Source of the DNA: Lewinellaceae bacterium
Lineage (GTDB): Bacteria; Bacteroidota; Bacteroidia; Chitinophagales; Saprospiraceae
DNA length: 64,000 bases
Direction of reading: 5' to 3'
Assembly (NCBI GenBank): GCA_020636275.1
Contig: JACJYD010000001.1
Span: 1,240,001 to 1,304,000 of the forward strand
Shown here: positions 1-8,609 of the stretch, piece after piece
Layout of the letters: every line of letters begins with the position of its first letter
How positions within the stretch are numbered: the stretch's first letter is position 1
Notes under the pieces: generated by a model
What the model was told of the DNA's origin: nothing
Databases searched by the model: none
The model's input: only the letters and a program-made list of their open reading frames with translations
Position numbers and translations under genes: made by a program

Positions 1-2660
1 CAGGCTTTGTCGTCCATTTCAAAGCCCCCGGAGGCCCATTCTTTTCGGAGGGTTTCGGCAATGGGTTCGTAGTCGTCCCGCCCCAAATAGTCGAGGTCGG
101 CGTCACAGAGAATGCATTCCAGATGGGATTTGGGAGTTTGCGGGATGCGGGTTGCCATTATCATGCCACAAATTTTTTCAATCGACTCATTATCAAAGCC
201 ATAATTTGGAAGATGTGTTTTCGCCAGCACACAACTCTTTTCTTCATGCTCAGTAGGTGTAATGGTAAAGCCCGTATCGTGGAAAAGCGCAGCGGCTTCC
301 AGTAAGCGGGAGTTGTACGGGTCGATCCCTTCAAGCCGGCTGAGCTCCTGCGTTACCCGGAGCACATCTTCCGTATGGCCGGGGGTGTGGTAGGTCAAAT
401 GGGGGGGGAGTTTGGTTTTCAGCATGGTTTGCACGAAGTCCTGCAATCTCGTCCAGTCGATCTTCGAAAGGTATTCCAATTGGTTCGGGGTAGCGGTATA
501 GGATGGACGCCCTTCCACGAAATACATTTCCAATTCGCCTTTATTTTTGGCTTGTACTTTTCCCCTGGGGGAGCACTGAAAGTGATCTTTGACCATCTCA
601 TAGGTTTTACTCGAAATATTGATCTTGCCCGGTTGTCCGCTGGATTCCATTCGGGAAGCGACGTTGACGGTGTCGCCCCAGATGTCGTAGGCGAATTTCC
701 GGCTACCCACGATGCCGGCGACCACCGGGCCGGTATGTATGCCGATCCGGATCTCAAAGACCGGCAACCCTTTTTCCCGGCGCTTTTCAGCATGTTTCTC
801 CATAAAGGCGAGCATGTCGATGGCGACGGAAACGACGTCTACGGGATGCGTGGCGTTTGAAAGAGGCAATCCGCCCGCACACATATAGGCATCTCCGATG
901 GTCTTGATCTTTTCCACTCCGTGCAGGCCGGTTATTCGGTCGAATTCCCGGAAGCACTCGTCCAGTTCGGCGACCAGGTCTTCGGGCGGAAGCTTTTCGG
1001 CAATTTGTGTGAAGGACTTGAAGTCCGTGAATAGCACCGTGACGCTTTCGTATTGCTTTGCCTGAGCTTTGCCGTGCATTTTCAATTCAGTTGCCGTGGC
1101 CTCGGGAAGGATATTGAGCAGCAAATTCTCGGAGCGTTCCCGTTCGGATTCGATGATCTGATTTTTCTCCGCCAGTTCCCGGTTGGCCCGGTTCTTCAGC
1201 CGGTACCGGTTGTACAGGAGGAAGGCGAGCAGGATGAGGGTAAAGGTGCCGCCGAAAAGGGAATATTGCATGATCTTTGCCTGTCGCAGTTCCGATTCCT
1301 GGAGGCGGATCTCCTGCTGCTGTTGTTCGATCTCGTACTGTTTTTTCCGGTCGCCGTAGAGCACTTCGCGACGGGCATTTTCCCGGATCTTGTCTTCATT
1401 GAAGCGGTCGGTCTTTATCGTCTCGAAAGAATCGACGTAAGCGAATGCCTGGGGATAGTCTTTCAGGGCATAGTGCAGCTTGTAAAGATCCTCGTAGGCT
1501 TCCTGAATGAATTTCAGGTCGCCGATCTGCCGGGCGATGGCGAGCGAGCGTAGGGAGAACCGGACGGCCTTGCGGTATTCCTTCATCTGCCGGTAGATAT
1601 CCCCGTATCCTTCGTAGATCTCCAGCAGGCCTTTTCTGTTCAACAGGGTATCGCTCAGCAGGAGGGCGGTATCGAGGCAGCTGAGGGCGTTGTGCCAGGT
1701 GTCGAGGGCTTTGTCCTTTTGACCGGTTTTTGCCCAGTACTTGCCCTGGTCTTTCAACGAAACGCCGAAATTGTGGTACACTTCGGCCATGGCTTCCCGG
1801 TCGCCCAATCCCGAAGTGATCTTGAGGGCTTCGCGGTAGAGTCCCATGGCCTTTTGGGCCTGTTGCAACGCGCCTTCGTTCAGGCCTTCGTTGTGCAGCA
1901 ATTGGGCCTGCATATCCTTTAAGTTCCCCAGATTGTTGAGCAGGGTAGATACTTCCCGGCTGTTGCCGAGCTCCTTATGCATGCGGAGCGATTTGAGATA
2001 GGCCTCCCGGGCATCTTCAAATCGATTGACCTCGAAATGGATATTGCCCAATACATTATAGGCGTTGGCTACCCCGTCCGACAAACCCAGGGGTTCCATG
2101 TTCTCCAAATAGCGGAGTATGAAATCCTGCGCTTCGGGGTAGTTTCCCATCCGCTCATACAGGTCTCCGATGTTGTAATATAGCCGGAAGATGCGAAGGG
2201 AATCTCTTAGATCCTCCCGGATGCGCAGACTCCGATGGTAGTTTTCCAGGGCGAATTCGTACTGCCCGAGTTCGTCGTAGGCATTGCCGATATTGTTGTA
2301 GAGGTTCGCGACACCCGACCGGTCGTCCAGTTTTTCCCGGATGGGGATCGCTATCTGAAAGTAGTGGATCGCGGAGTCGATGGCGCCCACTTTCGATTCC
2401 AGAACACCCCGGTAGTTGAGCGAATTCCCTTGCCCCCGGAGATAGCCGATCCGCCGGGCATAGCGCGAGGTGCTGTCGAGGAGTTGGCGGGCTTTTTCAG
2501 GGTTGTCGTCCGTCAGTTCCCAGGCAATTTCATTGAGGATGTCGACGCGCTGGGTGTCCGGACGGACGGAAGGCAGGAGTTGCTGCAGGCTGTCAAGGAT
2601 GGAAGCATATTGTCCATAGGCGCCCACGAATGTCAGCAAGCAGATAGCCGTTGCCAGCAT
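1..2660 (-). CDS. TPR-sensor adenylate/guanylate cyclase with C-terminal HD domain (3' end outside window)
   Basis: The gene runs leftward off the window; about 886 residues are visible and the frame is still open. After a short hydrophobic start come many tetratricopeptide repeats (roughly residues 30-430), one membrane span near residue 470, a short coiled coil and a class III nucleotide cyclase domain. The two metal-binding aspartates fall near residue 546 (LFTDF) and 590 (GDAY), and FAYDIWGDTVN plus ASRMES carry the usual purine and transition-state positions. An HD metal-phosphohydrolase domain follows, with H and D of FHDTGF near residues 794-795 and a downstream CDADLDYLG. It probably makes cAMP or cGMP in response to partners bound by the TPRs; the role of the HD domain is unknown. 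The ATG at 2660 is used; an upstream in-frame TTG at 2696-2698 would give a better signal-peptide n-region. Confidence 0.85.
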   Translation of the reverse strand, partial: MLATAICLLTFVGAYGQYASILDSLQQLLPSVRPDTQRVDILNEIAWELTDDNPEKARQLLDSTSRYARRIGYLRGQGNSLNYRGVLESKVGAIDSAIHYFQIAIPIREKLDDRSGVANLYNNIGNAYDELGQYEFALENYHRSLRIREDLRDSLRIFRLYYNIGDLYERMGNYPEAQDFILRYLENMEPLGLSDGVANAYNVLGNIHFEVNRFEDAREAYLKSLRMHKELGNSREVSTLLNNLGNLKDMQAQLLHNEGLNEGALQQAQKAMGLYREALKITSGLGDREAMAEVYHNFGVSLKDQGKYWAKTGQKDKALDTWHNALSCLDTALLLSDTLLNRKGLLEIYEGYGDIYRQMKEYRKAVRFSLRSLAIARQIGDLKFIQEAYEDLYKLHYALKDYPQAFAYVDSFETIKTDRFNEDKIRENARREVLYGDRKKQYEIEQQQQEIRLQESELRQAKIMQYSLFGGTFTLILLAFLLYNRYRLKNRANRELAEKNQIIESERERSENLLLNILPEATATELKMHGKAQAKQYESVTVLFTDFKSFTQIAEKLPPEDLVAELDECFREFDRITGLHGVEKIKTIGDAYMCAGGLPLSNATHPVDVVSVAIDMLAFMEKHAEKRREKGLPVFEIRIGIHTGPVVAGIVGSRKFAYDIWGDTVNVASRMESSGQPGKINISSKTYEMVKDHFQCSPRGKVQAKNKGELEMYFVEGRPSYTATPNQLEYLSKIDWTRLQDFVQTMLKTKLPPHLTYHTPGHTEDVLRVTQELSRLEGIDPYNSRLLEAAALFHDTGFTITPTEHEEKSCVLAKTHLPNYGFDNESIEKICGMIMATRIPQTPKSHLECILCDADLDYLGRDDYEPIAETLRKEWASGGFEMDDKA

Positions 2661-2741
2661 CCAACGAAAAAGAGGGCATTTATGTAGGGCAATCCGGTCC
2701 AATCGAAGAGCTTTTATATTGCTTTCTGCCGATAATATATG

Positions 2742-2774
2742 AAAATGGCGCCTTTTGTTCAAAGGCGCCATTTT
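2742..2774 (-). terminator. Hairpin terminator after the DUF4920 gene
   Basis: Perfect 14-bp arms (2742-2755 and 2761-2774) around a 5-nt loop. Read leftward the stem ends in a short T run. It lies just past the stop of the DUF4920 gene and before the start of the cyclase gene, so the two leftward genes are probably separate transcripts. Confidence 0.7.
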
Positions 2775-2800
2775 GGACGACCGAAGTGTTTGGGCGTAAT

Positions 2801-3343
2801 TTATTGATTGCCAGTATTTTCGTCTAGCAATAAAACGCCGGAGGCCAGGAATTTAATTTCTTCCTGCGGTTCCGTGATCTTTTCGATCTCCTCTTTTGAA
2901 AGGCCTTCATCTTCTGCATAATGACGCAGGTCTTCCACAGAAGTGACCGACCGGTAGGCATATCCGTCCAGCACAACGGTGCGGCCGGAAATGTCCTTGG
3001 GCACGAAGAAACCGTAGTCTTTGAAAGATACCCGCATCGGGGAATTTCCTTCCGAGTTGGAAACCATGTCCAACCAACATCCTTTTACCTGGCAGACGGA
3101 ACCGACGGCTCCTATCACTTTGGCAGGGATGGAGTCGGAATCTGCCATTTGGGCCAGCAGTTCTTCAAAAGGAACGGCGCCTTCTTCGGAGACCGTTTCT
3201 CCGAAATGCCGGCTATCTCCGGCGGGAATAGAGTCGAGGGCTGTTTCCTCTTCAGCGTCGTTGGTGTTGCCGGAGGCATTGCTGCAGGCGAGACCCCAGG
3301 CAGCGAGAAGGAACAGGAGTAAAAAACGCTTCCACATACGCAA
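2801..3343 (-). CDS. DUF4920-like lipoprotein
   Basis: A 180-residue exported protein. A hydrophobic start ends in the lipobox LAAWGLAC, so Cys20 is the expected lipidation site. The rest matches the DUF4920 pattern: HFGE near the start of the mature part, then VCQVKGCWL and RVSFKDYGFFVP, a compact domain with two conserved cysteines (CQVKGC) that could bind a metal or form a disulfide. Function of the family is not established. A few acidic and small residues link the lipid anchor to the domain. Its own hairpin terminator follows at 2742-2774. An alternative start two codons in (Met3) is possible. Confidence 0.8.
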   Translation of the reverse strand: MRMWKRFLLLFLLAAWGLACSNASGNTNDAEEETALDSIPAGDSRHFGETVSEEGAVPFEELLAQMADSDSIPAKVIGAVGSVCQVKGCWLDMVSNSEGNSPMRVSFKDYGFFVPKDISGRTVVLDGYAYRSVTSVEDLRHYAEDEGLSKEEIEKITEPQEEIKFLASGVLLLDENTGNQ

Positions 3344-3677
3344 TTGGCGATTTAACAGGTTTTAAAGAAAAAAAGGATAAGGCTTCAGGGCTTTGTTCTC
3401 CTTTTGGTAAAGGAGATCCAAAGATATAATTTTCTTTCCAGACCCATTCATTCCGCAAAAGGATGCCGTTCCCTTCTTTTTTTGCACCATTCCAGAAAAA
3501 ATGCCCCGAATGAGTACTAGGCAGGGAAAGGAATGGCGTTAATAGAGATAAATCAGAATCACCCATTCATTCCTCATCAACAACCCACGTATTTGATCCA
3601 TTGCTACACGATTTCTAATGTTATTTAACCGGCAAAGGCGGAACTGGCCCCCGATTGAATAAAAATTTTTGCAACCT
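3344..3677. other. Divergent intergenic region, no gene
   Basis: This AT-leaning 334-bp gap separates the leftward lipoprotein gene from the rightward MORN-caspase genes and must hold both promoters. A small hairpin (TCTCCTTT at 3397-3404 with its complement at 3409-3416) and two copies of CCCATTCATTCC (near 3441 and 3562) are visible. No convincing ORF or full TAnnTTTG promoter was found. Confidence 0.5.
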
Positions 3678-5321
3678 ATGCGAAAAGTTCTGGGATTAGT
3701 GGCAATGATCATGGGTGTTCTCCCCCATTTGGCCCTGGCAGGCTGTGAGAAAGGCGATTGCATGAACGGTTATGGCGTTTACGTCTATGCGAACGGCTCG
3801 AGGTATATGGGCGATTTTCTAAGTGGAAAGCCCCATGGAAAGGGGATCCTCTACATGGAAAATGGCAATAAGTACATCGGCCACTGGATCGAAAATTTCC
3901 GGGAGGGAGAAGGTCGCTTCGTGTATGCCGACGGCCACGAATACCGCGGGCAGTTCCAGCACGATGCTTTTCATGGATACGGTGTGATGACTTACGCCAA
4001 CGGCGACCGCTACGAAGGTTCCTGGGCTTACGACCGGCAGGAAGGCTGGGGACGCTATTTCTTCAGCAATGGCCAGCGTTATGAGGGGGAGTTCGTCGCA
4101 GGGCGTTTTCACGGCCAGGGTACCATGTTCTATGCCGATGGTTCCCGCTTTGAAGGTTTGTGGGAATTTGGAAAGCAGCACGGAGACGGAACCTGGATCT
4201 ATCCCAACGGCCAGCGGTCTACCGGCCAATGGGTAGACGGCATCCCCAAATCGGAACAAGACCTTCCCCAAACGCCACAGGATGGGGCCAATCCCTACGA
4301 CCGAAACTGCAATGCGGTCTTCTGCAAAGACGGCACCGGCACCTTCACCTATTCCGACGGGTCCCGCTACCTGGGGGAATTCCTCGAAGGGCAACCGGAT
4401 GGGGATGGCACGGTCTATTACTCCAACGGCGACAAATATACCGGTGGCTGGAAGCAAAATGCACCACAAGGCCGCGGCACTCTTTTCTACAAGAACGGCA
4501 AAGTGCTGACCGCCGATTGGGAAAATGGCCGGCCCATCCGGGAACTGAACACCGATGAGCCGGAAACGCCGGCTAGTCCGCCACCTGCAACCTCGCCGGA
4601 GGTGAAGATCTGGGCGGTGATCGTAGGGGTCGCTCAGTATCAGCATATGCCGGTGTTGCGCTATACCGACGACGATGCCTACCAGGTCTTTGCCTTCCTC
4701 AAAAGTCCGGAAGGCGGCGCCCTGCCGGAAAACCAGATCCGTTTGCTCATCGACGAGGACGCCACCCGCCTGAACATCATCCAGGCTATGCGGGATATCT
4801 TCCTGCGGGCCGATGCCAACGATGTAGTGATCTTCTATTTTTCCGGACACGGCCTGGAGGGGGCTTTCCTGCCTTATGACTACGACGGCCTATCCAACCA
4901 ACTGATGCACGAAGAAGTGCGCAACATTATCATTCAGAGCAATGCCAAACACAAACTGGTAGTAGCAGATGCCTGCCACTCCGGAGGATTGCTGGCCATG
5001 CGGTCGGGAGCGCGTATTGATCCCTCCCTCGATAAACTGTATGCGGCTTTTGAGGAGTCTTCCGGAGGGCTGGCCTTGCTGCTCTCGTCCAAAAATGAGG
5101 AGTATTCCCTCGAAGACGGTGGGCTGCGCTCGGGGGTGTTTAGCCACTACCTGATCAACGGACTGAAAGGCGCTGCAGATTTTGACCAAAATAAGCTCAT
5201 TACTATCGGTGAGCTGTACGCCTATGTCGAACAAAAAGTACAGGCCTATACCGCACGGGCCCAAAACCCTATTCTCAAAGGACAATTCGACTATAATATG
5301 CCCATTGGGATGATCCGGTAA
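3678..5321 (+). CDS. Exported MORN-repeat caspase-like peptidase (C14), copy 1
   Basis: 547 residues from the ATG at 3678; a TTG nine bases upstream is less likely. A signal peptide (MRKVLG to ALAG) is followed by about nine MORN repeats (YxGxWxxGxxxGxG type, residues about 25-290), a proline-rich linker, then a caspase-fold domain from about residue 311. The catalytic dyad is intact: His391 in FSGHG and Cys433 in DACHSG. MORN repeats usually bind membranes or lipids, or mediate assembly; the peptidase is therefore expected in the periplasm or on the surface, unlike cytosolic cell-death caspases. The next gene is a paralogue with the same architecture, 148 bp downstream on the same strand. 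Substrate unknown. Confidence 0.88.
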   Translation: MRKVLGLVAMIMGVLPHLALAGCEKGDCMNGYGVYVYANGSRYMGDFLSGKPHGKGILYMENGNKYIGHWIENFREGEGRFVYADGHEYRGQFQHDAFHGYGVMTYANGDRYEGSWAYDRQEGWGRYFFSNGQRYEGEFVAGRFHGQGTMFYADGSRFEGLWEFGKQHGDGTWIYPNGQRSTGQWVDGIPKSEQDLPQTPQDGANPYDRNCNAVFCKDGTGTFTYSDGSRYLGEFLEGQPDGDGTVYYSNGDKYTGGWKQNAPQGRGTLFYKNGKVLTADWENGRPIRELNTDEPETPASPPPATSPEVKIWAVIVGVAQYQHMPVLRYTDDDAYQVFAFLKSPEGGALPENQIRLLIDEDATRLNIIQAMRDIFLRADANDVVIFYFSGHGLEGAFLPYDYDGLSNQLMHEEVRNIIIQSNAKHKLVVADACHSGGLLAMRSGARIDPSLDKLYAAFEESSGGLALLLSSKNEEYSLEDGGLRSGVFSHYLINGLKGAADFDQNKLITIGELYAYVEQKVQAYTARAQNPILKGQFDYNMPIGMIR

Positions 5322-5469
5322 GGAGAAGGACTTTTGGAAATGTGTTGTGAAAACCCGACATTCGACCAAACAAATCGGAAAGTGTTAAAATTATACAGAG
5401 GGGATATACCGCCCCGTTTTTCGATTTCGTTACGTTCAAAATGATCCTTTTTAATCCAATACCCCTGCA

Positions 5470-7476
5470 ATGACAAAAAAAATAATTGGAACCCTATCCC
5501 TTTTTCTGTTCGTCCTGTCCATAGCTTCGGGCCAATGCGTCTCCGGCGACTGCATGAACGGCACCGGGATCTACCTGTTTCCCAGTGGCGCAAAATACAT
5601 CGGGCAGTTCAAGAGCGGAAAAATGGACGGTATCGGCTCCTGCTACTATACCGACGGGAGCAAATACCAGGGTGAATGGGAAGAAAGTTACCCCCAGGGC
5701 AATGGCATAAAAACCTTTGCAGACGGGACACAGCAAAAAGGGCAGTTCGCGAAAGGGGAATATCAGGTTCCCCCGCCTCCCGCTCCGGAACCGCCCGTCG
5801 AGAAAGTCGATGCGTTTGCCGCGGCAGAGCCTGCAGCCGTCAAGGAGGAACCTCAGAAGGAGGAACAACAGACGGGCTGTATTTCGGGCGATTGCAAGAA
5901 CGGAAAGGGGATCTATATCTATCCGAGCGGCGCTATTTACATCGGTGAGTTCAAAGATGGAGAGATCCATGGGATCGGCGCCTGCCATTATTCGGATGGG
6001 AGCAAATACCAGGGTGAATGGGTCAATCGCTACCCGGAAGGACGGGGTACTAAAACCCTTCCCGACGGATCGAAATGGACCGGCCGCTGGAAGAAAGGCC
6101 AGCCGATCGACGAGAACGGACAGGTCGTTATCAATCTTTTCCCCGGCAGGGAAATCGCTGCGGAAGAGGGAAATGGAAATATCCAGACCGGCTGTATTTC
6201 AGGGAATTGTGAAAACGGCGATGGCGCTTTTGCCTATGCCGACGGCAGCAAATACGAAGGCCAGTTTGCCCATGGAAAACCCAACGGCATCGGCACATTC
6301 ACCCACTTCGACGGCGACCGCTATGAGGGCGGCTTCAAGGATGGGTTTCAGCACGGCAAGGGCGCCCTGTATGGAAAAAACGGTTCGGTGACCGTCGGCA
6401 TTTGGGAAAATGGCGAATACATCGGCGCCGAAGCTGTGGTAGAAGCTCCCCAGTGGGGTTGCATTCAGGGCGATTGTAAGAATGGTCGCGGCATTTTTAT
6501 TCGCAAGGAAGACGGCGCCAAATTTACCGGCTCCTTCCGCAATGGCCTGCCCCACGGTGAGGGCGTTATGAATTTCGCCAACGGCGAGCGTTACACCGGG
6601 CAGTGGACCGACGGGAATTTTGATGGAAAAGGCACCCTGGTCCTGATGGACGGCACCGAGGTGAAAGGCTACTGGTCTGCCGGGAGTTACCTGGGAGAGA
6701 CCCAACCGGAGGAACAACAGCCGGTGGAGCTGATCGCCGATACGCGAAAACTGCAGCGAAATAAAGTTTGGGCGGTTGTCGTGGGCGTTTCGGCCTACAA
6801 CCACATGCCGACCTTGCGCTATACCGATGACGATGCCTACCGGATGTACGCCTTCCTCAAAAGTCCGGAAGGCGGGGCGCTTCCCGACGAACAGATCCGG
6901 ATCCTCATCGATGAAGATGCCACAAAGGATGAGATCAAGATGGCGATGGAAAGCGTATTTTCCAAAGCGGGAAAAGACGATCTGGTGTTGCTCTATTTCT
7001 CCGGACACGGACTGAAAGGCGCCTTCCTGCCCATCGATTTCGACGGATACAACAACAAGTTGGAACACGACGAGATCAACGCCATCCTGGCGAACAGCCC
7101 CGCGAAATACAAGCTGCTCATCGCCGATGCCTGCCACTCGGGTAGTTTGTTGGCTATGAAAGGAGGCGAGGTGAAAGGCATTTTGGAAAACTACTACAGC
7201 ACGCTGGCACAGGCGGAACCCGGCACGGCCCTGATCATGTCGTCCAAATCAGAAGAAACCTCCCTGGAGTCGAGCGGCCTTCGCCAGGGCGTGTTCAGTC
7301 ACTTCCTCATTCGCGGACTGAAAGGGGAGGCTGATGCCGACCACAACCGGGTCGTCACGGTCCAGGAGCTGTTCGACTACATCACTGAAAACGTTCGGAA
7401 ATACACTGGCAACAGGCAATCGCCCGTCATAAAGGGTGATTATGATCCCAACATGCCGGTCAGTGTTGTTCGGTGA
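5470..7476 (+). CDS. Exported MORN-repeat caspase-like peptidase (C14), copy 2
   Basis: 668 residues. A signal peptide (MTKKIIG to SIASGQ) leads into four large units, each opening with a C-(V/I)-x-G-(D/N)-C motif such as CISGDCKNG and holding two to three MORN repeats. An acidic, proline-rich linker lies between units 1 and 2. The C-terminal caspase domain begins near residue 433 (WAVVVG) with His513 in FSGHG and Cys555 in DACHSG. It is clearly related to the preceding gene: the segment RYTDDDAYxxxAFLKSPEGG is shared. The paired cysteines at each unit start may form disulfides, fitting an extracytoplasmic location. A 28-bp-arm palindrome follows the stop. Confidence 0.88.
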   Translation: MTKKIIGTLSLFLFVLSIASGQCVSGDCMNGTGIYLFPSGAKYIGQFKSGKMDGIGSCYYTDGSKYQGEWEESYPQGNGIKTFADGTQQKGQFAKGEYQVPPPPAPEPPVEKVDAFAAAEPAAVKEEPQKEEQQTGCISGDCKNGKGIYIYPSGAIYIGEFKDGEIHGIGACHYSDGSKYQGEWVNRYPEGRGTKTLPDGSKWTGRWKKGQPIDENGQVVINLFPGREIAAEEGNGNIQTGCISGNCENGDGAFAYADGSKYEGQFAHGKPNGIGTFTHFDGDRYEGGFKDGFQHGKGALYGKNGSVTVGIWENGEYIGAEAVVEAPQWGCIQGDCKNGRGIFIRKEDGAKFTGSFRNGLPHGEGVMNFANGERYTGQWTDGNFDGKGTLVLMDGTEVKGYWSAGSYLGETQPEEQQPVELIADTRKLQRNKVWAVVVGVSAYNHMPTLRYTDDDAYRMYAFLKSPEGGALPDEQIRILIDEDATKDEIKMAMESVFSKAGKDDLVLLYFSGHGLKGAFLPIDFDGYNNKLEHDEINAILANSPAKYKLLIADACHSGSLLAMKGGEVKGILENYYSTLAQAEPGTALIMSSKSEETSLESSGLRQGVFSHFLIRGLKGEADADHNRVVTVQELFDYITENVRKYTGNRQSPVIKGDYDPNMPVSVVR

Positions 7477-7480
7477 TCGC

Positions 7481-7544
7481 TTTTGAGTTTATAAGGGTAT
7501 AAGTTTTTAAAGCCCAAAAACTTATACCCTTATAAACTCAAAAA
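7481..7544. repeat. Long perfect palindrome, dispersed repeat family 1
   Basis: 28-bp perfectly complementary arms (7481-7508 and 7516-7543) around a 7-nt loop, directly after the second caspase stop. The right arm plus its flank (7516-7549) recurs identically at 35078-35111, and a degenerate single arm occurs at 52596-52630. It may act as a terminator for the caspase genes, but its reuse elsewhere makes it a dispersed element. Confidence 0.85.
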
Positions 7545-7559
7545 CTTTTTCATGCCCAC

Positions 7560-7591
7560 TTTGAATTTCCCCTTTCTTTGTATTACCTTTG
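7560..7591 (+). promoter_or_regulatory. Promoter of the rpsF operon
   Basis: TTTG at 7560-7563, a 20-bp spacer, and TACCTTTG at 7584-7591 match the Bacteroidota housekeeping promoter (TTTG-N19/21-TAnnTTTG) exactly. Transcription should begin near 7598. Confidence 0.75.
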
Positions 7592-7594
7592 CAG

Positions 7595-7618
7595 GCGCTT
7601 TGGAAAAGACCAGAGCGC
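7595..7618 (+). promoter_or_regulatory. Leader hairpin of the rpsF-rpsR mRNA
   Basis: 9-bp stem with one G-U pair (7595-7603 with 7610-7618) and an AAAAGA loop, at the expected 5' end of the ribosomal protein transcript. S6:S18 autoregulatory leaders are known in other phyla, but no CCG-bulge signature is evident here, so a regulatory role is only a guess. Confidence 0.35.
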
Positions 7619-7654
7619 TTTCGATTTTTTTATTAACCACTATGTCTGATTTTT

Positions 7655-8260
7655 ATGAATCATTATGAAGTAACGTTCATCGTAGACCCAGTGCTGTCGG
7701 GCGATGAAATTAAAGCGACAGCTCAGACATATGTCGATCAGCTTACCAATGTGGGATGTACGATCGTGCATGTGGATGAAATGGGGTTACGTCAGTTGGC
7801 CTATCCGATAAACAGGCGGTCTTCTGGCATTTATTATTGTGTGGAATTTTCCAATGAAAACGGAGAATTCATGGACAACCTGGAGTTGTCGCTGCGTCGC
7901 GACGAGCGCATCATGCGCTTTCTGACCGTCCGCCTCGACAAGTACGGCGTGAAGTACAATGAAGACAAGCGCAACGGCCTGATCGGCAAGCGTAAGAAGA
8001 AGAGCGCTGAACCGGCCAAGGAAGAAACGCCCGCACCCGCCCCTGCTCCGAAGGCAGCTCCTGTGAAGGAATCGCCTGCTGAAGTAGTGGAGGCTGCTGA
8101 AGAGCCTGCTGCGCCCGCTGCTCCTGCTACCCCTGATGTTGTTGAAGAGAATATGGAAACCCCACCTCCCGCACCGGAGTTGATGGACGAGCCCGGGTTG
8201 GAAGACCAGGACGAGGCCGTTGCTGAAGCCGATGAGGAGGAAAAGGAGAACCTGGATTAA
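7655..8260 (+). CDS. rpsF: 30S ribosomal protein S6 with long acidic tail
   Basis: 201 residues; the S6 fold (MNHYEVTFIVDPVLS start, then RQLAYPI and the DERIMRFLTVRLD strand) takes about the first 110. The remaining ~90 residues are a low-complexity Ala/Pro/Glu tail ending EEEKENLD, far longer than a typical S6. S6 binds 16S rRNA with S18, which is encoded 39 bp downstream; rplI follows. Its promoter is the TTTG/TACCTTTG pair at 7560-7591, and the ATG at 7655 is chosen because the fold begins there. Confidence 0.95.
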   Translation: MNHYEVTFIVDPVLSGDEIKATAQTYVDQLTNVGCTIVHVDEMGLRQLAYPINRRSSGIYYCVEFSNENGEFMDNLELSLRRDERIMRFLTVRLDKYGVKYNEDKRNGLIGKRKKKSAEPAKEETPAPAPAPKAAPVKESPAEVVEAAEEPAAPAAPATPDVVEENMETPPPAPELMDEPGLEDQDEAVAEADEEEKENLD

Positions 8261-8299
8261 TTCAGCGCTTGATTTCTTCATCCATTAAATTTCCCGAAA

Positions 8300-8566
8300 A
8301 TGGCAAATAAAGATGATATTAAATTTCTGAGTAATCCCAATATTGGTCAGAAGCGCAAGAAATACTGCCGTTTCCGCAAGTTTGGTATCAAGCATATCGA
8401 CTATAAGGATCCGGATTTCCTGCTGCAATTCGTCAACGAACAAGGCAAGATCCTTCCGCGCCGCATTACCGGCAATTCGCTGAAGTATCAGCGCAAAGTG
8501 GCTACGGCTGTTAAACGCGCACGCCACCTGGCTATGTTGCCTTACGTGACGGACCTGCTGAAATAA
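8300..8566 (+). CDS. rpsR: 30S ribosomal protein S18
   Basis: 88 residues with the S18 signature: KKYCRFRKFGIKHIDYKD, then LLQFVNEQGKILPRRITG and AVKRARHLAMLPYV. S18 pairs with S6 on the platform of the small subunit. It is the middle gene of the rpsF-rpsR-rplI operon, 39 bp after rpsF and 43 bp before rplI, a gene order that is common in Bacteroidota. Confidence 0.97.
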   Translation: MANKDDIKFLSNPNIGQKRKKYCRFRKFGIKHIDYKDPDFLLQFVNEQGKILPRRITGNSLKYQRKVATAVKRARHLAMLPYVTDLLK

Positions 8567-8609
8567 TTGGCGCCCCCGCCGCTTTTGATCAATTTAAATT
8601 GTCTGTGAC

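Noticed and set aside
7552..7677. 41-codon ORF starting right after repeat family 1
   Set aside because: It runs through the rpsF promoter and leader hairpin and overlaps the rpsF start; no family resemblance.
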